NCBI GenBank assembly: GCA_963997635.1
Contig: CAXEND010000022.1
Span: 1 to 17,732, forward strand
DNA: 17,732 nucleotides
Direction of reading: 5' to 3'
Origin: GCA-2728135 sp002728135
GTDB taxonomy: Bacteria; Pseudomonadota; Alphaproteobacteria; UBA828
The notes under the pieces: model-generated
Told to the model about the DNA's origin: nothing
The model's database searches: none
The model's input: the letters and a program-made list of their open reading frames with translations, nothing else
Program-made: the position numbers and the translations under genes
Part shown: piece after piece, positions 1 to 7,352 of the stretch
How positions within the stretch are numbered: the first letter of the stretch is position 1
Layout: each line of letters starts with the position of its first letter

Positions 1-82
1 TCTCGACCGCACCAGTTCACACCTAAAGTTTACCAATTCTCAGTTGATTATCTTTACAGATTGGGGCGGACAATTTTACTGA
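1..82 (+). other. Window edge; possible 3' tail of an upstream gene
   Basis: Two plus-strand frames are open from the window edge. One runs to a TGA at 80-82 and its last residues would read DWGGQFY; the other runs to a TGA at 115-117. Either could be the end of a gene entering from the left, but too few residues are visible to recognise a family or to choose between them. Up to position 170 nothing else is evident, and this stretch must hold the promoter or upstream gene for the lipoprotein that starts at 171. Confidence 0.15.
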
Positions 83-170
83 TTATATTTTGTTCCCTTG
101 CGAAAAGATTAGTCTGATATATATTTTTAAGAAACTTTGGCCAAAATACCTTTAAATGGTAGTATGAGTC

Positions 171-686
171 ATGGAACATCGATTCGGCTTTGTTCGGCCC
201 TATAAACTTATTTTTATCCTTGCCATCACTTTTTTTGTGGCGGCTTGCGGCACTTTGCCAAATTTACCGGCTAGTGATGCTCCAAGCAACAAAGATTCAG
301 AAGATTCAGTTCTTCAAACATTCCAACCTATAACTGATGTTCCAATCCCAAAAGGAGCCCGTTTAGACGTTGATCAGAGTCTAGTCCTTGGAGGCGGTGA
401 TTACTGGACGGGTAGACTTGTTATTTCAATATCAGATTCTGCCAGTGATGCTTTTGCCAGATATTTGCAGGAAATGCCTAGGTTTGGGTGGAAGCATATT
501 ACTAGTGTCCAGACTGACATCAGTATTCTGGCATTTTCCCGAGATCGCAGAGTAGCTAACATTCAGATCGAAAGTAGAACACTCGGGGGTTCAATAGTAA
601 TTATTGTTATGTCACCGCAAGCAGAAAGTTCAGATCAGAGAAGTTTGAACAATGATGACGGTATAATCACACAATCAATAGATTAA
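171..686 (+). CDS. Small lipoprotein of unknown function
   Basis: The 171-residue product begins with a basic n-region, a hydrophobic stretch (about residues 11-22) and a lipobox V-A-A-C. Cys26 is therefore the probable lipidated residue and the protein is probably anchored in the envelope. The mature part has a disordered Ser/Asp/Asn linker (about 30-48), then a compact alpha/beta region. That region includes IPIPKGARLD, a segment beginning YLQEMPRFGWK, and alternating hydrophobic strands such as VANIQIESR and SIVIIVMSP. The tail is polar and probably unstructured. I do not recognise a named family; the pattern looks like a small soluble domain tethered to a membrane. The ATG at 171 is preferred because the in-frame upstream ATG at 156 runs into a stop after three codons. 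The gene converges on the glutamate-synthase-like operon with only 56 bp between their stop codons. Confidence 0.8.
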   Translation: MEHRFGFVRPYKLIFILAITFFVAACGTLPNLPASDAPSNKDSEDSVLQTFQPITDVPIPKGARLDVDQSLVLGGGDYWTGRLVISISDSASDAFARYLQEMPRFGWKHITSVQTDISILAFSRDRRVANIQIESRTLGGSIVIIVMSPQAESSDQRSLNNDDGIITQSID

Positions 687-742
687 GTCAGACTAAATAT
701 TAGATTAATAAAAACCCACATATAGAATTTGTATAAGAGTAT

Positions 743-3277
743 TTACTCTGCATTACCTGCTACTGGTATTCCGGTAGCTTTTGCTGTTGCCGAACTAATG
801 GCACGCATATCTTCGGGCTCAATATTCATCAAATTAGTTTTTCCTGTACATCGTGCCATCATGGAAGCTTCATTTGCGCATGCCTTAAGTATGGACGTAA
901 CACCCTCGCTTCGATCGTCACTCGTTCTATCAGCTTCAAAGTGCATACTATGCTGGTCAGTTATCTGGCCACCTGCAGCAAGTCCTGCTACCACACCGTA
1001 AACCACTACTTTTCCTCCCAAACCGATTACTTTTGCAGCATCAGTTCCGGAACGAAGTCCACCAAAATATACAAGGTCTATTTCTTCTTCTCTATCAAGC
1101 TCTCGTAAAATATTTACAGCGTCCCTTAGTATGGATATGTCGGGGTTACCTTTTAGCTCGCTCCATGGAGATCCAAGTGCACCTGTTGCATCTAGTAACA
1201 GGACATCAAAATTGTTCTCTAGGGCAAAAGGTATAGCTTCCTGTAAAGTTTGCGAAGAAGATACAGATATTCCAAGAAGTTGGTTTTCGTTAAGTCTTTT
1301 TGCATCAACTGGCTTAAATTTATGTCCAATTGAATAAATCAAGCCGCTGGCCTTACCACTTGGCTCAATTTGATCTGGTATTACCAATTGGATCCAAGGA
1401 ATTTCATCGTTAAGGGGTTTGATCCCTAAATAACCACAATCTGCAAGTGCCAACCCACGTCCGACATCTCTTTTTACATCGCTTTCTGCATCATCAAAAC
1501 CCGTAACGAGGAAAGGGCTAGAAAGAGACATTTTACCTTCGCCGAGTTCTGTTTTCGTATTACATGCTTCTCGATAAGGATCTATAACTAACCTAGAGAG
1601 ATTTGCAGGAAGGAATGCTAAATCATCCAGAGTTGCCAGTCGTTCATCGGGGTAAGGATTTTTACGAGCCCCTAATCTTTCTTTGAGAGTATCTTTAAGC
1701 TTGTTATGATCCAAAGGGTTTGTACGGGCCATAGTAAAGATATCTTCTCTATGTTTTACTGCATAATCTGTACTTCCAGTTTCGGCATCACACCTGTAGC
1801 AGCGGGCAGCTTCTTTAAGAGCATCCTCACGCCCATAAGTATCTTCGATTTCTGGGAACTCTACAGGGTTTTCCCCAACACCATGAAAGACGGGCTCTTG
1901 AACTGGGAGTTTTTCCCAAAGTTGATCTTGGGCCACAGGGACACGGCGAGTTTTGTAAGGTGTTTTATATGGTAATGGACTGTCACGACCTTCTAAAAAT
2001 GCTTTAACATAGTATGCAACACGCTGACCATGACTCATCGCCATAACTATTGTAGAGCCACCAAATGCTCCATCTCCAGCGGCGAAGACTTTTGGATCAT
2101 CTGTTCTCATATTTTCCCAATTGGTGTCTACGCGGTCTGTGAGCATCATACCTTTTTTATTCAGATGTTCGCATTTTCCTTGTTGGCCTACGGCTGCAAT
2201 TACCATACCACAAGGAATGAAATGCTCAGAATTTTCAACAACAACCGGTCTGCTTCTTCCATCTTCATCTGGGGGCCCAGCTTCAGTTGTTACGCATTGA
2301 AGGTTTAGGCCAGAATTAGTTGGCTCAATAGCAATCTGTTGGGTATTATATATAAACTCAATTCCCTCTTCTATTGCTCCCTGAAGCTCAATTTTTCGTG
2401 CGGGGATATCTTCTGATCCACGTCGATATACTACCTTTACTTTTTCACAACCTGGGAGTCTTAAAGCAGCTCTGCATGCATCCATTGCTACATCACCACC
2501 ACCTATGACAACGACTGTTTCTGGCATCTCTGGTCTTGCCCCGGCATTGATATCCCTTAAAAACTGAACACCATCGATGACTCGCTCATCTTCTTCTCCA
2601 GGTATTTCCATTTTTTTGCCCCACCAGGAACCGATCGCCAAAATGACTGCGTCATGGCGTTGTTTTAATTCATCCAGAGAAATATCTGTACCAAGAGCAG
2701 TATTTAGATGAACCTTCAGGCCTGGACACCTTTGGGTCAGTCTATCTATATCTTCTTGAATAACATGTTGGGGTAAACGAAACGCGGGAATACCCCATAT
2801 CATCATTCCACCAAGACGATCTGTCATTTCATAGAGATGAACTTCAAAGCCAGATTCACACAGGTCATGAACTGCGACCATACCAGCAGGGCCCGAGCCA
2901 ACAACAGCTACTGTTTGTTTTTGAGTTACTGAAAGAGGAGGTGGGTCATAATCATGACCTACCTTGTCCATTACAAATCGTTTCAAGTTACGAATTTGTA
3001 CTGGACCGTCTGAATCAGTGCGGCGGCATGCAGGCTCGCAAGGTGCATCACACACTCGTCCACATATCGAACTAAAAGGATTTGTTGCAGTAATTGCTTC
3101 GTATGCTTTTTCGTATTCACCATCCCAAATGTGGGCAATATATGAAGGGGCATCTGTACCAACAGGACAAGCGATTTGGCATGGTGCAGGTACAAAATGC
3201 AGATCGCTAGTATCGTCAGGTAATTCAGCCATTAACGGTCGTGGTGCAGTTGAATTATTTGTTTTATCTCTAGACAT
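743..3277 (-). CDS. GltD-like FAD/NAD(P) oxidoreductase fused to a degenerate glutamate-synthase domain
   Basis: This 844-residue protein is the probable electron-input subunit of the operon. Residues 30-85 form a dihydropyrimidine-dehydrogenase/GltD-type iron-sulfur domain (Cys33, 37, 72, 76, 80, 84). An FAD-binding GSGPAGM lies at 127-133 and an NAD(P)-binding GGGDVAMD at 259-266. A second FAD contact, FAAGDGAFGG, is near 398-407, and Cys493/Cys496 follow the flavoprotein core. GltD proteins normally end about here at 450-500 residues. This one continues for about 320 residues with a second copy of an FMN-type glutamate-synthase fold: FLPANLSRLVIDPYREACNT, then FGGLRSGTDAAKVIGLGG near 738-755, and a closing segment that aligns with the end of the neighbouring synthase subunit. 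That copy lacks the C-x5-C-x4-C cluster, so it probably binds no [3Fe-4S] and may be structural. The gene starts 2 bp after its upstream partner's stop, implying translational coupling. Confidence 0.88.
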   Translation of the reverse strand: MSRDKTNNSTAPRPLMAELPDDTSDLHFVPAPCQIACPVGTDAPSYIAHIWDGEYEKAYEAITATNPFSSICGRVCDAPCEPACRRTDSDGPVQIRNLKRFVMDKVGHDYDPPPLSVTQKQTVAVVGSGPAGMVAVHDLCESGFEVHLYEMTDRLGGMMIWGIPAFRLPQHVIQEDIDRLTQRCPGLKVHLNTALGTDISLDELKQRHDAVILAIGSWWGKKMEIPGEEDERVIDGVQFLRDINAGARPEMPETVVVIGGGDVAMDACRAALRLPGCEKVKVVYRRGSEDIPARKIELQGAIEEGIEFIYNTQQIAIEPTNSGLNLQCVTTEAGPPDEDGRSRPVVVENSEHFIPCGMVIAAVGQQGKCEHLNKKGMMLTDRVDTNWENMRTDDPKVFAAGDGAFGGSTIVMAMSHGQRVAYYVKAFLEGRDSPLPYKTPYKTRRVPVAQDQLWEKLPVQEPVFHGVGENPVEFPEIEDTYGREDALKEAARCYRCDAETGSTDYAVKHREDIFTMARTNPLDHNKLKDTLKERLGARKNPYPDERLATLDDLAFLPANLSRLVIDPYREACNTKTELGEGKMSLSSPFLVTGFDDAESDVKRDVGRGLALADCGYLGIKPLNDEIPWIQLVIPDQIEPSGKASGLIYSIGHKFKPVDAKRLNENQLLGISVSSSQTLQEAIPFALENNFDVLLLDATGALGSPWSELKGNPDISILRDAVNILRELDREEEIDLVYFGGLRSGTDAAKVIGLGGKVVVYGVVAGLAAGGQITDQHSMHFEADRTSDDRSEGVTSILKACANEASMMARCTGKTNLMNIEPEDMRAISSATAKATGIPVAGNAE

Positions 3278-3279
3278 AT

Positions 3280-5238
3280 TTAACTCACTTGTGCTCTTAG
3301 GGCATCTTCGCGTTCCCTATATTCTGGTGCGTAGGGTAATTTTGTCATTTCTGCAGCTTCAGGAGTTAAAGCTACTAGGTCGTTGCGATTTAAATCATGA
3401 ACACTTTTATGTCCTATTGCATGTGTAAGTGCAGCAATCTGCCAACGAAGCCCTTCTAAATATCTATGAATATTCTTTGCTTCGACCTCAGGTTTGTATC
3501 TTTTCTCGTGTTCTGGATCCTGAGTGGCAATTCCAGTAACGCATTGGCCAACATGGCATTGCATACATGCTATGCACCCTCCAGCAATAAGAACAGAAGT
3601 TCCCACTGCAGCAGCATGTGCTCCGAGTGCTAATGACTTTACTATATCAATACCGTCACGCATTCCTCCCATCAGTATTATTTCTAGTTTACCAGTTGCA
3701 TCAATTTCTTCGAGTGCTTCAAGAGCTTCTGTTATTGCAGCTATGGTTGGAATTCCAACATACTCAGCAACTTCTGCTCCCCCAGCACCAGTGGAACCTT
3801 GCATGCCATCTAATTCTACAAAATCAAATCCATCTTTATAGGCTATCTTAATATCATCTCTTACTCTGCCTGCACCTAATTTAACACTTACTGGAACACG
3901 ATATCCTGTAGCTTCTCGTAGCTCTTCGACTTTAATAACAAGATCATCTGCACCCAAAATATCAGGGTGTCTGGAGGGAGATCGTAAATCTATACCTTCT
4001 GGAATACCACGAATTTCTGCGAGCTCTTTGGTTACTTTTTTGGCCATTAGTTGGCCACCAAAACCAGGTTTTGCTCCTTGCGAAATATATATTTCTAATC
4101 CATCGGCACGTTGCATGTCGTGAATGTTCCAACCTAAACGTCCGCCGAGCATCTGGAAAACTAATTGGTCAGCTGCATCTCTTTGTGCATCTGACATGCC
4201 ACCTTCGCCAGTATTTTCAGCTATATTCGACATAGCTGATGCCATTGCAATTGCCTGTTTGGTAGAACGACTAAGGGCACCATAACTCATGGGAGCAATC
4301 ATAACTGGCATTGATAGTTTTAAAGGGGTTGCTCCATACATTCCTCCCACTTCTGTGGAAAGCTCAACCTTTGATATCACGTCTGGGTCATCCCCAGCAC
4401 GGGAAAGATCTTTCCGAAAAGCTATGTCGTTAAAGTGAGGAAGTGGCCGTGCCCCCCCGTAGCCTCTTACTCTATAGCGCCCAATCTGGGATTTTATGTG
4501 AATATCTTCTTGGATTTTTGGATTCCAATAATCAGAATTTCCAGAGAAAGTGAAAAACGGGATGCTTCTGACTTGTTCTTCACTTTTGGCATAGCGAAGC
4601 TTAGTACCAGCGTTCACAACTTTTTTGAGAGTTCCAGTAAAAGGGATTTTGTACCGGTCGAGAAATTCCCTGACATCATGATCGTCTTCTGTACCCAAGT
4701 CCGTTTGTTTAGCGTCTGATCCGAGCGAAGTTACATTTCCTGCAACGTAAATTTCACCAGCTGACATGTCTTCTCCGACACGTTCCCCAGAATCTCCTAA
4801 TATTATGATTCGACCGCCATACATCATATAACCGGCCATGAAATTTGCGTTTCCAAGGCAACAGAGAGTGCCCTCTTTCATAACTTGTCCAGCTCGTGAG
4901 CCCATATTTCCATGTATAATTATTTCTGCTCCTCGTATTGCAACGCCTGGAATTGCTCCAGCATTACCCCTAACGATGACAGAGCCAGTATACATATTGT
5001 CACCAACGCCCCAGCCTACATTTGCCTCTATGTCGAAGTTTGCTTTATCTGTAAGCCCCGCACAGAAATAGCCTGCAGAGCCATGTACCTTTACAGTAAT
5101 GGGTTCAGTTAATCCTACCCCGATATGATGTCTGGCATCGGGATTAATAATATCTATATCTTCCCCTTTTTTACCCAGTTCGCGAATTTTTTCATTGGCT
5201 TCACGGACCGAGTCTTTGGCTAAGTCGATCTGGACCAT
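3280..5238 (-). CDS. Glutamate synthase-like subunit: fused GXGXG and FMN/[3Fe-4S] domains (GlxC-GlxD / MgsB-MgsC type)
   Basis: The 652-residue protein joins two parts that are separate genes in glxBCD and mgsABC clusters. Residues 1 to about 225 are the GXGXG right-handed beta-helix seen at the C-terminus of GltB, with glycine turns such as RGNAGAIPG, HGNMGSRAG and LGDSGERVG. Residues about 240-652 are the FMN-binding TIM barrel: APMSYGALS at 315-323, SVKLGAG at 451-457, ELDGMQGSTGAG at 475-486 and MGGMRDG at 523-529. The [3Fe-4S] ligands Cys555, Cys561 and Cys566 show the canonical C-x5-C-x4-C spacing. By family, this subunit reduces the imine formed from 2-oxoglutarate and ammonia, or an alkylamine equivalent, using electrons from the downstream flavoprotein. 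Its start overlaps the amidotransferase gene by 19 bp, with a GGGAG ribosome-binding site 9 nt upstream. The substrate (ammonia or methylamine) cannot be told from this window, because no gmaS or mgd gene is present. Confidence 0.9.
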   Translation of the reverse strand: MVQIDLAKDSVREANEKIRELGKKGEDIDIINPDARHHIGVGLTEPITVKVHGSAGYFCAGLTDKANFDIEANVGWGVGDNMYTGSVIVRGNAGAIPGVAIRGAEIIIHGNMGSRAGQVMKEGTLCCLGNANFMAGYMMYGGRIIILGDSGERVGEDMSAGEIYVAGNVTSLGSDAKQTDLGTEDDHDVREFLDRYKIPFTGTLKKVVNAGTKLRYAKSEEQVRSIPFFTFSGNSDYWNPKIQEDIHIKSQIGRYRVRGYGGARPLPHFNDIAFRKDLSRAGDDPDVISKVELSTEVGGMYGATPLKLSMPVMIAPMSYGALSRSTKQAIAMASAMSNIAENTGEGGMSDAQRDAADQLVFQMLGGRLGWNIHDMQRADGLEIYISQGAKPGFGGQLMAKKVTKELAEIRGIPEGIDLRSPSRHPDILGADDLVIKVEELREATGYRVPVSVKLGAGRVRDDIKIAYKDGFDFVELDGMQGSTGAGGAEVAEYVGIPTIAAITEALEALEEIDATGKLEIILMGGMRDGIDIVKSLALGAHAAAVGTSVLIAGGCIACMQCHVGQCVTGIATQDPEHEKRYKPEVEAKNIHRYLEGLRWQIAALTHAIGHKSVHDLNRNDLVALTPEAAEMTKLPYAPEYREREDALRAQVS

Positions 5239-6140
5239 GTAGCAAAACTCCCTGGTGGTGGTTCATGTGTGTCCAAGGCTTGCCCTGGAAACAAGCGATT
5301 AAGCGAGACTTCTTCTGAAGCAATAGCAATTATGTCTTCATTTTCGTACATAATCATTGGTTTGGCAGCTAGGTTATCTTTTGCATATCCTATTTCATCT
5401 TTGGTTGACACTAAAAATGAGAAAGTTCCATCAAGGTCAGTAATGGATGTTTCAAGAGCCTTTTTTAGAGGTGTGCCCTGTGCCATTTTATCGGCAAGAT
5501 ATACCGCTATTAACTCGCTATCATTATCTGTTCTGAATTCAAAATCTCGCCGTTCTAAACGACGTCGCATTTTCCAGTAATTTGTAATTTGTCCATTATG
5601 TACTATGGCAACATCTGAGAAGCCTGTTGCCCAGAATGGATGAGCTGCTTCAGGTTTTACATCAGATTCTGTTGCAAGTCTTACATGCCCAAGGCCATGA
5701 GTGCCCGTGAAAGAACCAACATCATACCTGTTGTCTACATCCTGAGCACCTCCGACATCCTTAACAATGTCTAGTTTCTCTCCAATGGATAGAACCGTTG
5801 CGTTTGGGGCTGCATGCTCCATTGCGTAGGCAAACTTTTGTAGATCTCCAGTGAAGCTGACAGTTGCACAATAGTTGTCACCCGTATGATCATCATCAAT
5901 AAGAGATGCAGAATGTTGTTTTAGAGCAGCCTTTATTAGATCGATAGTATCATTTGAATTTTTGCCTGCATTAAGGTGGAATCGTAATTTTAATTCCCCG
6001 GTATGATCATCACCGTATAGTGCAAAGCCAGTGGAATCTGGCCCTCGATGTTGAATACAACCAAGCATGTCAATGAGTGCTGTGCCAGTTTCCTTGCTAG
6101 CATCCCCACTCTTAAACATAATCCCTGCTATTCCGCACAT
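5220..6140 (-). CDS. Class II glutamine amidotransferase subunit (GlxB/MgsA-like)
   Basis: This 306-residue Ntn-hydrolase is the first gene of the glutamate-synthase-like operon and by family hydrolyses glutamine to release ammonia. The ATG at 6140 gives an N-terminus Met-Cys-Gly-Ile-Ala-Gly, and Cys2 becomes the catalytic N-terminal nucleophile after Met removal. An in-frame TTG at 6152 would bury that Cys behind four extra residues, and GGGGG lies 5 nt before 6140, so 6140 is the better start. Other amidotransferase marks are HRGPDSTG (31-38), HVRLATES (152-159), VHNGQITNY (180-188) and TDNDSEL (204-210). The residues between about 45 and 140 are a long insert compared with the minimal GltB amidotransferase domain, typical of the stand-alone GlxB/MgsA group as I recall it. 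Its 3' end overlaps the next gene by 19 bp, so the three products are probably made in balanced amounts. Confidence 0.9.
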   Translation of the reverse strand: MCGIAGIMFKSGDASKETGTALIDMLGCIQHRGPDSTGFALYGDDHTGELKLRFHLNAGKNSNDTIDLIKAALKQHSASLIDDDHTGDNYCATVSFTGDLQKFAYAMEHAAPNATVLSIGEKLDIVKDVGGAQDVDNRYDVGSFTGTHGLGHVRLATESDVKPEAAHPFWATGFSDVAIVHNGQITNYWKMRRRLERRDFEFRTDNDSELIAVYLADKMAQGTPLKKALETSITDLDGTFSFLVSTKDEIGYAKDNLAAKPMIMYENEDIIAIASEEVSLNRLFPGQALDTHEPPPGSFATWSRST

Positions 6141-6434
6141 TGGCACCCCCAATTAAATGTCTATTTTTTAAATTTATCTAAAAAAGACCTCAGATGCAAT
6201 TTCTAATATGAAAATTTTTTTCCTCTGAGGAATTAATTATACAATAAAAATAAATACTAAGGAAGCACAATTTTTATTATTTAACTATATTAATCAATAA
6301 CTTAAAAATATCAAAAGCAAGAAAAATCAGTTTTTAATTATCTTAGGATTTTATTGAGTGTAATTCATGTAATAAAATTCATACTGGTTTTCAAGTTTTC
6401 AAATTTTGTATATTAGAATACTGAATTTAAGGAA
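6141..6434. other. AT-rich intergenic region between two minus-strand operons
   Basis: About 290 bp with no credible coding frame on either strand, composed largely of A and T runs. It contains the 7-bp inverted repeat with T-run at 6180-6230. A weaker dyad lies at about 6400-6428, where AAATT and AATTT flank GTAT and ATAC. No T-run follows that second dyad on either strand, so I do not call it a terminator. Promoters for the glutamate-synthase-like operon must lie in this region, but no -35/-10 pair stands out from the AT-rich background. Confidence 0.4.
6180..6230 (-). terminator. Hairpin with T-run: terminator of the YeeE/YedE operon or attenuator in the amidotransferase leader
   Basis: CCTCAGA (6188-6194) and TCTGAGG (6224-6230) are perfect 7-bp inverted repeats separated by 29 nt. 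Read on the minus strand, the second arm is followed after two bases by six T residues (6185-6180). That is the layout of an intrinsic terminator with an unusually long loop. It sits about 200 nt downstream of the YeeE/YedE stop codon and about 40 nt upstream of the amidotransferase ATG, both on the same strand. If it terminates the upstream operon, little room is left for the amidotransferase promoter. If the promoter is upstream of the hairpin, it would act as an attenuator. Confidence 0.4.
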
Positions 6435-6866
6435 TTATGTTTTTTCTTTCCAGAAGTTATTGATGATAATTTTTCCCAGTAATGCTCCCATTATCATTGA
6501 TCCAACAAAGATTATAGTTTCAAAGTAACCGTATGAAATAGAGGAAATTGCCGGTCCAGGACAAAATCCAGATATTCCCCAGCCAACTCCAAAAATTATA
6601 GCTCCTAATATCAATTTAGTATTTATTATTTTTCCTTCTGGAATTTCAAAATTATTTGAAAATAATGGTTTTTTTATCTTTGGGATATATCGAAATGCTA
6701 TAAAGCTGATAGCTAAAGCACCAATCATTACAAACGCTAAGCTGGGGTCCCAAGCGTCACTTAAATTAAAAAACCCAATTATTTTTTCTGGATTAACCAT
6801 TTGGGACAAGCCAAGACCGAAGCCAAATATAAGACCAACACAGAGTGCACTCACATTTTTACCCAT
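6435..6866 (-). CDS. YeeE/YedE-family sulfur transport protein, C-terminal-half type
   Basis: A small membrane protein of about 143 residues with four probable transmembrane segments. It carries the family signature GWGISGFCPGPA, whose Cys (about residue 102) corresponds to the conserved cysteine of the second half of YeeE/YedE (TsuA-like) thiosulfate and sulfur-species transporters. The N-terminus, VSALCVGLIFGFGLGLS followed by MVNPEKIIGFF, is also typical. The ATG at 6866 fits the usual family N-terminus. A GTG at 6875, which abuts the TGA of the preceding gene and has AAGAG 5 nt upstream, is an alternative adding three residues. With its upstream neighbour it makes the two-gene form of a transporter that elsewhere is a single polypeptide. 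The exact substrate (thiosulfate, sulfide or another sulfur species) cannot be read from the sequence. Confidence 0.85.
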   Translation of the reverse strand: MGKNVSALCVGLIFGFGLGLSQMVNPEKIIGFFNLSDAWDPSLAFVMIGALAISFIAFRYIPKIKKPLFSNNFEIPEGKIINTKLILGAIIFGVGWGISGFCPGPAISSISYGYFETIIFVGSMIMGALLGKIIINNFWKEKT

Positions 6867-6875
6867 ATAACTCAC

Positions 6876-7292
6876 TCATACTCTTAATGTTATGGTAACG
6901 GTAATAAGAGCAGCTAGTATAAAAATGCCAGTGGCTATTATGGATCTAGGTGAAAGTCTGCTAATGCCACAAACTCCATGTCCACTAGTGCATCCTCCGG
7001 AAAAAGCCGTTCCTAACCCAACCAGCAAGCCACTAATTATCAACAGAATTGGACTTTCATACATACTGATTGTTTCATCAAATCCAAAGGACAATCTATA
7101 AATTAGAGTACCTAGAATAAGACCAATGAAAAAAATTATTCTCCATGCATAATCTCTTTTTTGCCAAGTAAAAAGGCCAATTAAAATTCCGCTAACACCT
7201 GCTGGTCTACCATGTGTATACAGAAAAATTGCAACTGCTAGACCTATAATAGCCCCCCCAGAAAGGGATGATATTGGTGTAAAATTCTCCAC
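6876..7292 (-). CDS. YeeE/YedE-family sulfur transport protein, N-terminal-half type
   Basis: A 138-residue membrane protein with about four hydrophobic helices. It bears SGGCTSGHGVCG (98-109), the conserved cysteine signature of the first half of YeeE/YedE transporters; Cys101 and Cys108 are candidate sulfur-relay residues. RPAGVSGILIG near residue 29 is also characteristic. Translation apparently starts at a GTG (7292) with AGGAG upstream at a long spacing of about 11 nt. The stop codon directly abuts the next gene, so the two halves are almost certainly cotranslated and act as a pair. It lies 60 bp downstream of the metallo-beta-lactamase-fold gene on the same strand. Operons pairing YeeE/YedE halves with an MBL-fold persulfide dioxygenase are known (bigR type), but the MBL protein here is of a different subgroup. 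Confidence 0.85.
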   Translation of the reverse strand: MENFTPISSLSGGAIIGLAVAIFLYTHGRPAGVSGILIGLFTWQKRDYAWRIIFFIGLILGTLIYRLSFGFDETISMYESPILLIISGLLVGLGTAFSGGCTSGHGVCGISRLSPRSIIATGIFILAALITVTITLRV

Positions 7293-7352
7293 TTTGTCTT
7301 AAGCTCCTAAAAATAGGTGGTGATTAGATTAATTAAGTTATTAATTGTTATT

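Noticed and set aside
736..749. AGAGTA/TACTCT inverted repeat between the lipoprotein gene and the GltD-like gene as a terminator
   Set aside because: The loop would be only 2 nt, the stem overlaps a stop codon, and no T-run follows on either strand.
2964..3428. A 154-codon open frame on the plus strand opposite the start of the GltD-like gene
   Set aside because: It lies antisense to two strongly supported enzyme genes, its product has no recognisable domain, and its frame mirrors their codon structure.
3280..6140. Firm naming of the operon as N-methylglutamate synthase (mgsABC)
   Set aside because: No gmaS or N-methylglutamate dehydrogenase genes are in the window, and the same domain set also occurs in glxBCD and alternative glutamate synthases.
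6141..6152. A TTG start at 6152 for the amidotransferase, adding four residues
   Set aside because: Class II amidotransferases need Cys directly after the initiator Met. The ATG at 6140 gives this and has a GGGGG ribosome-binding site at the right distance.
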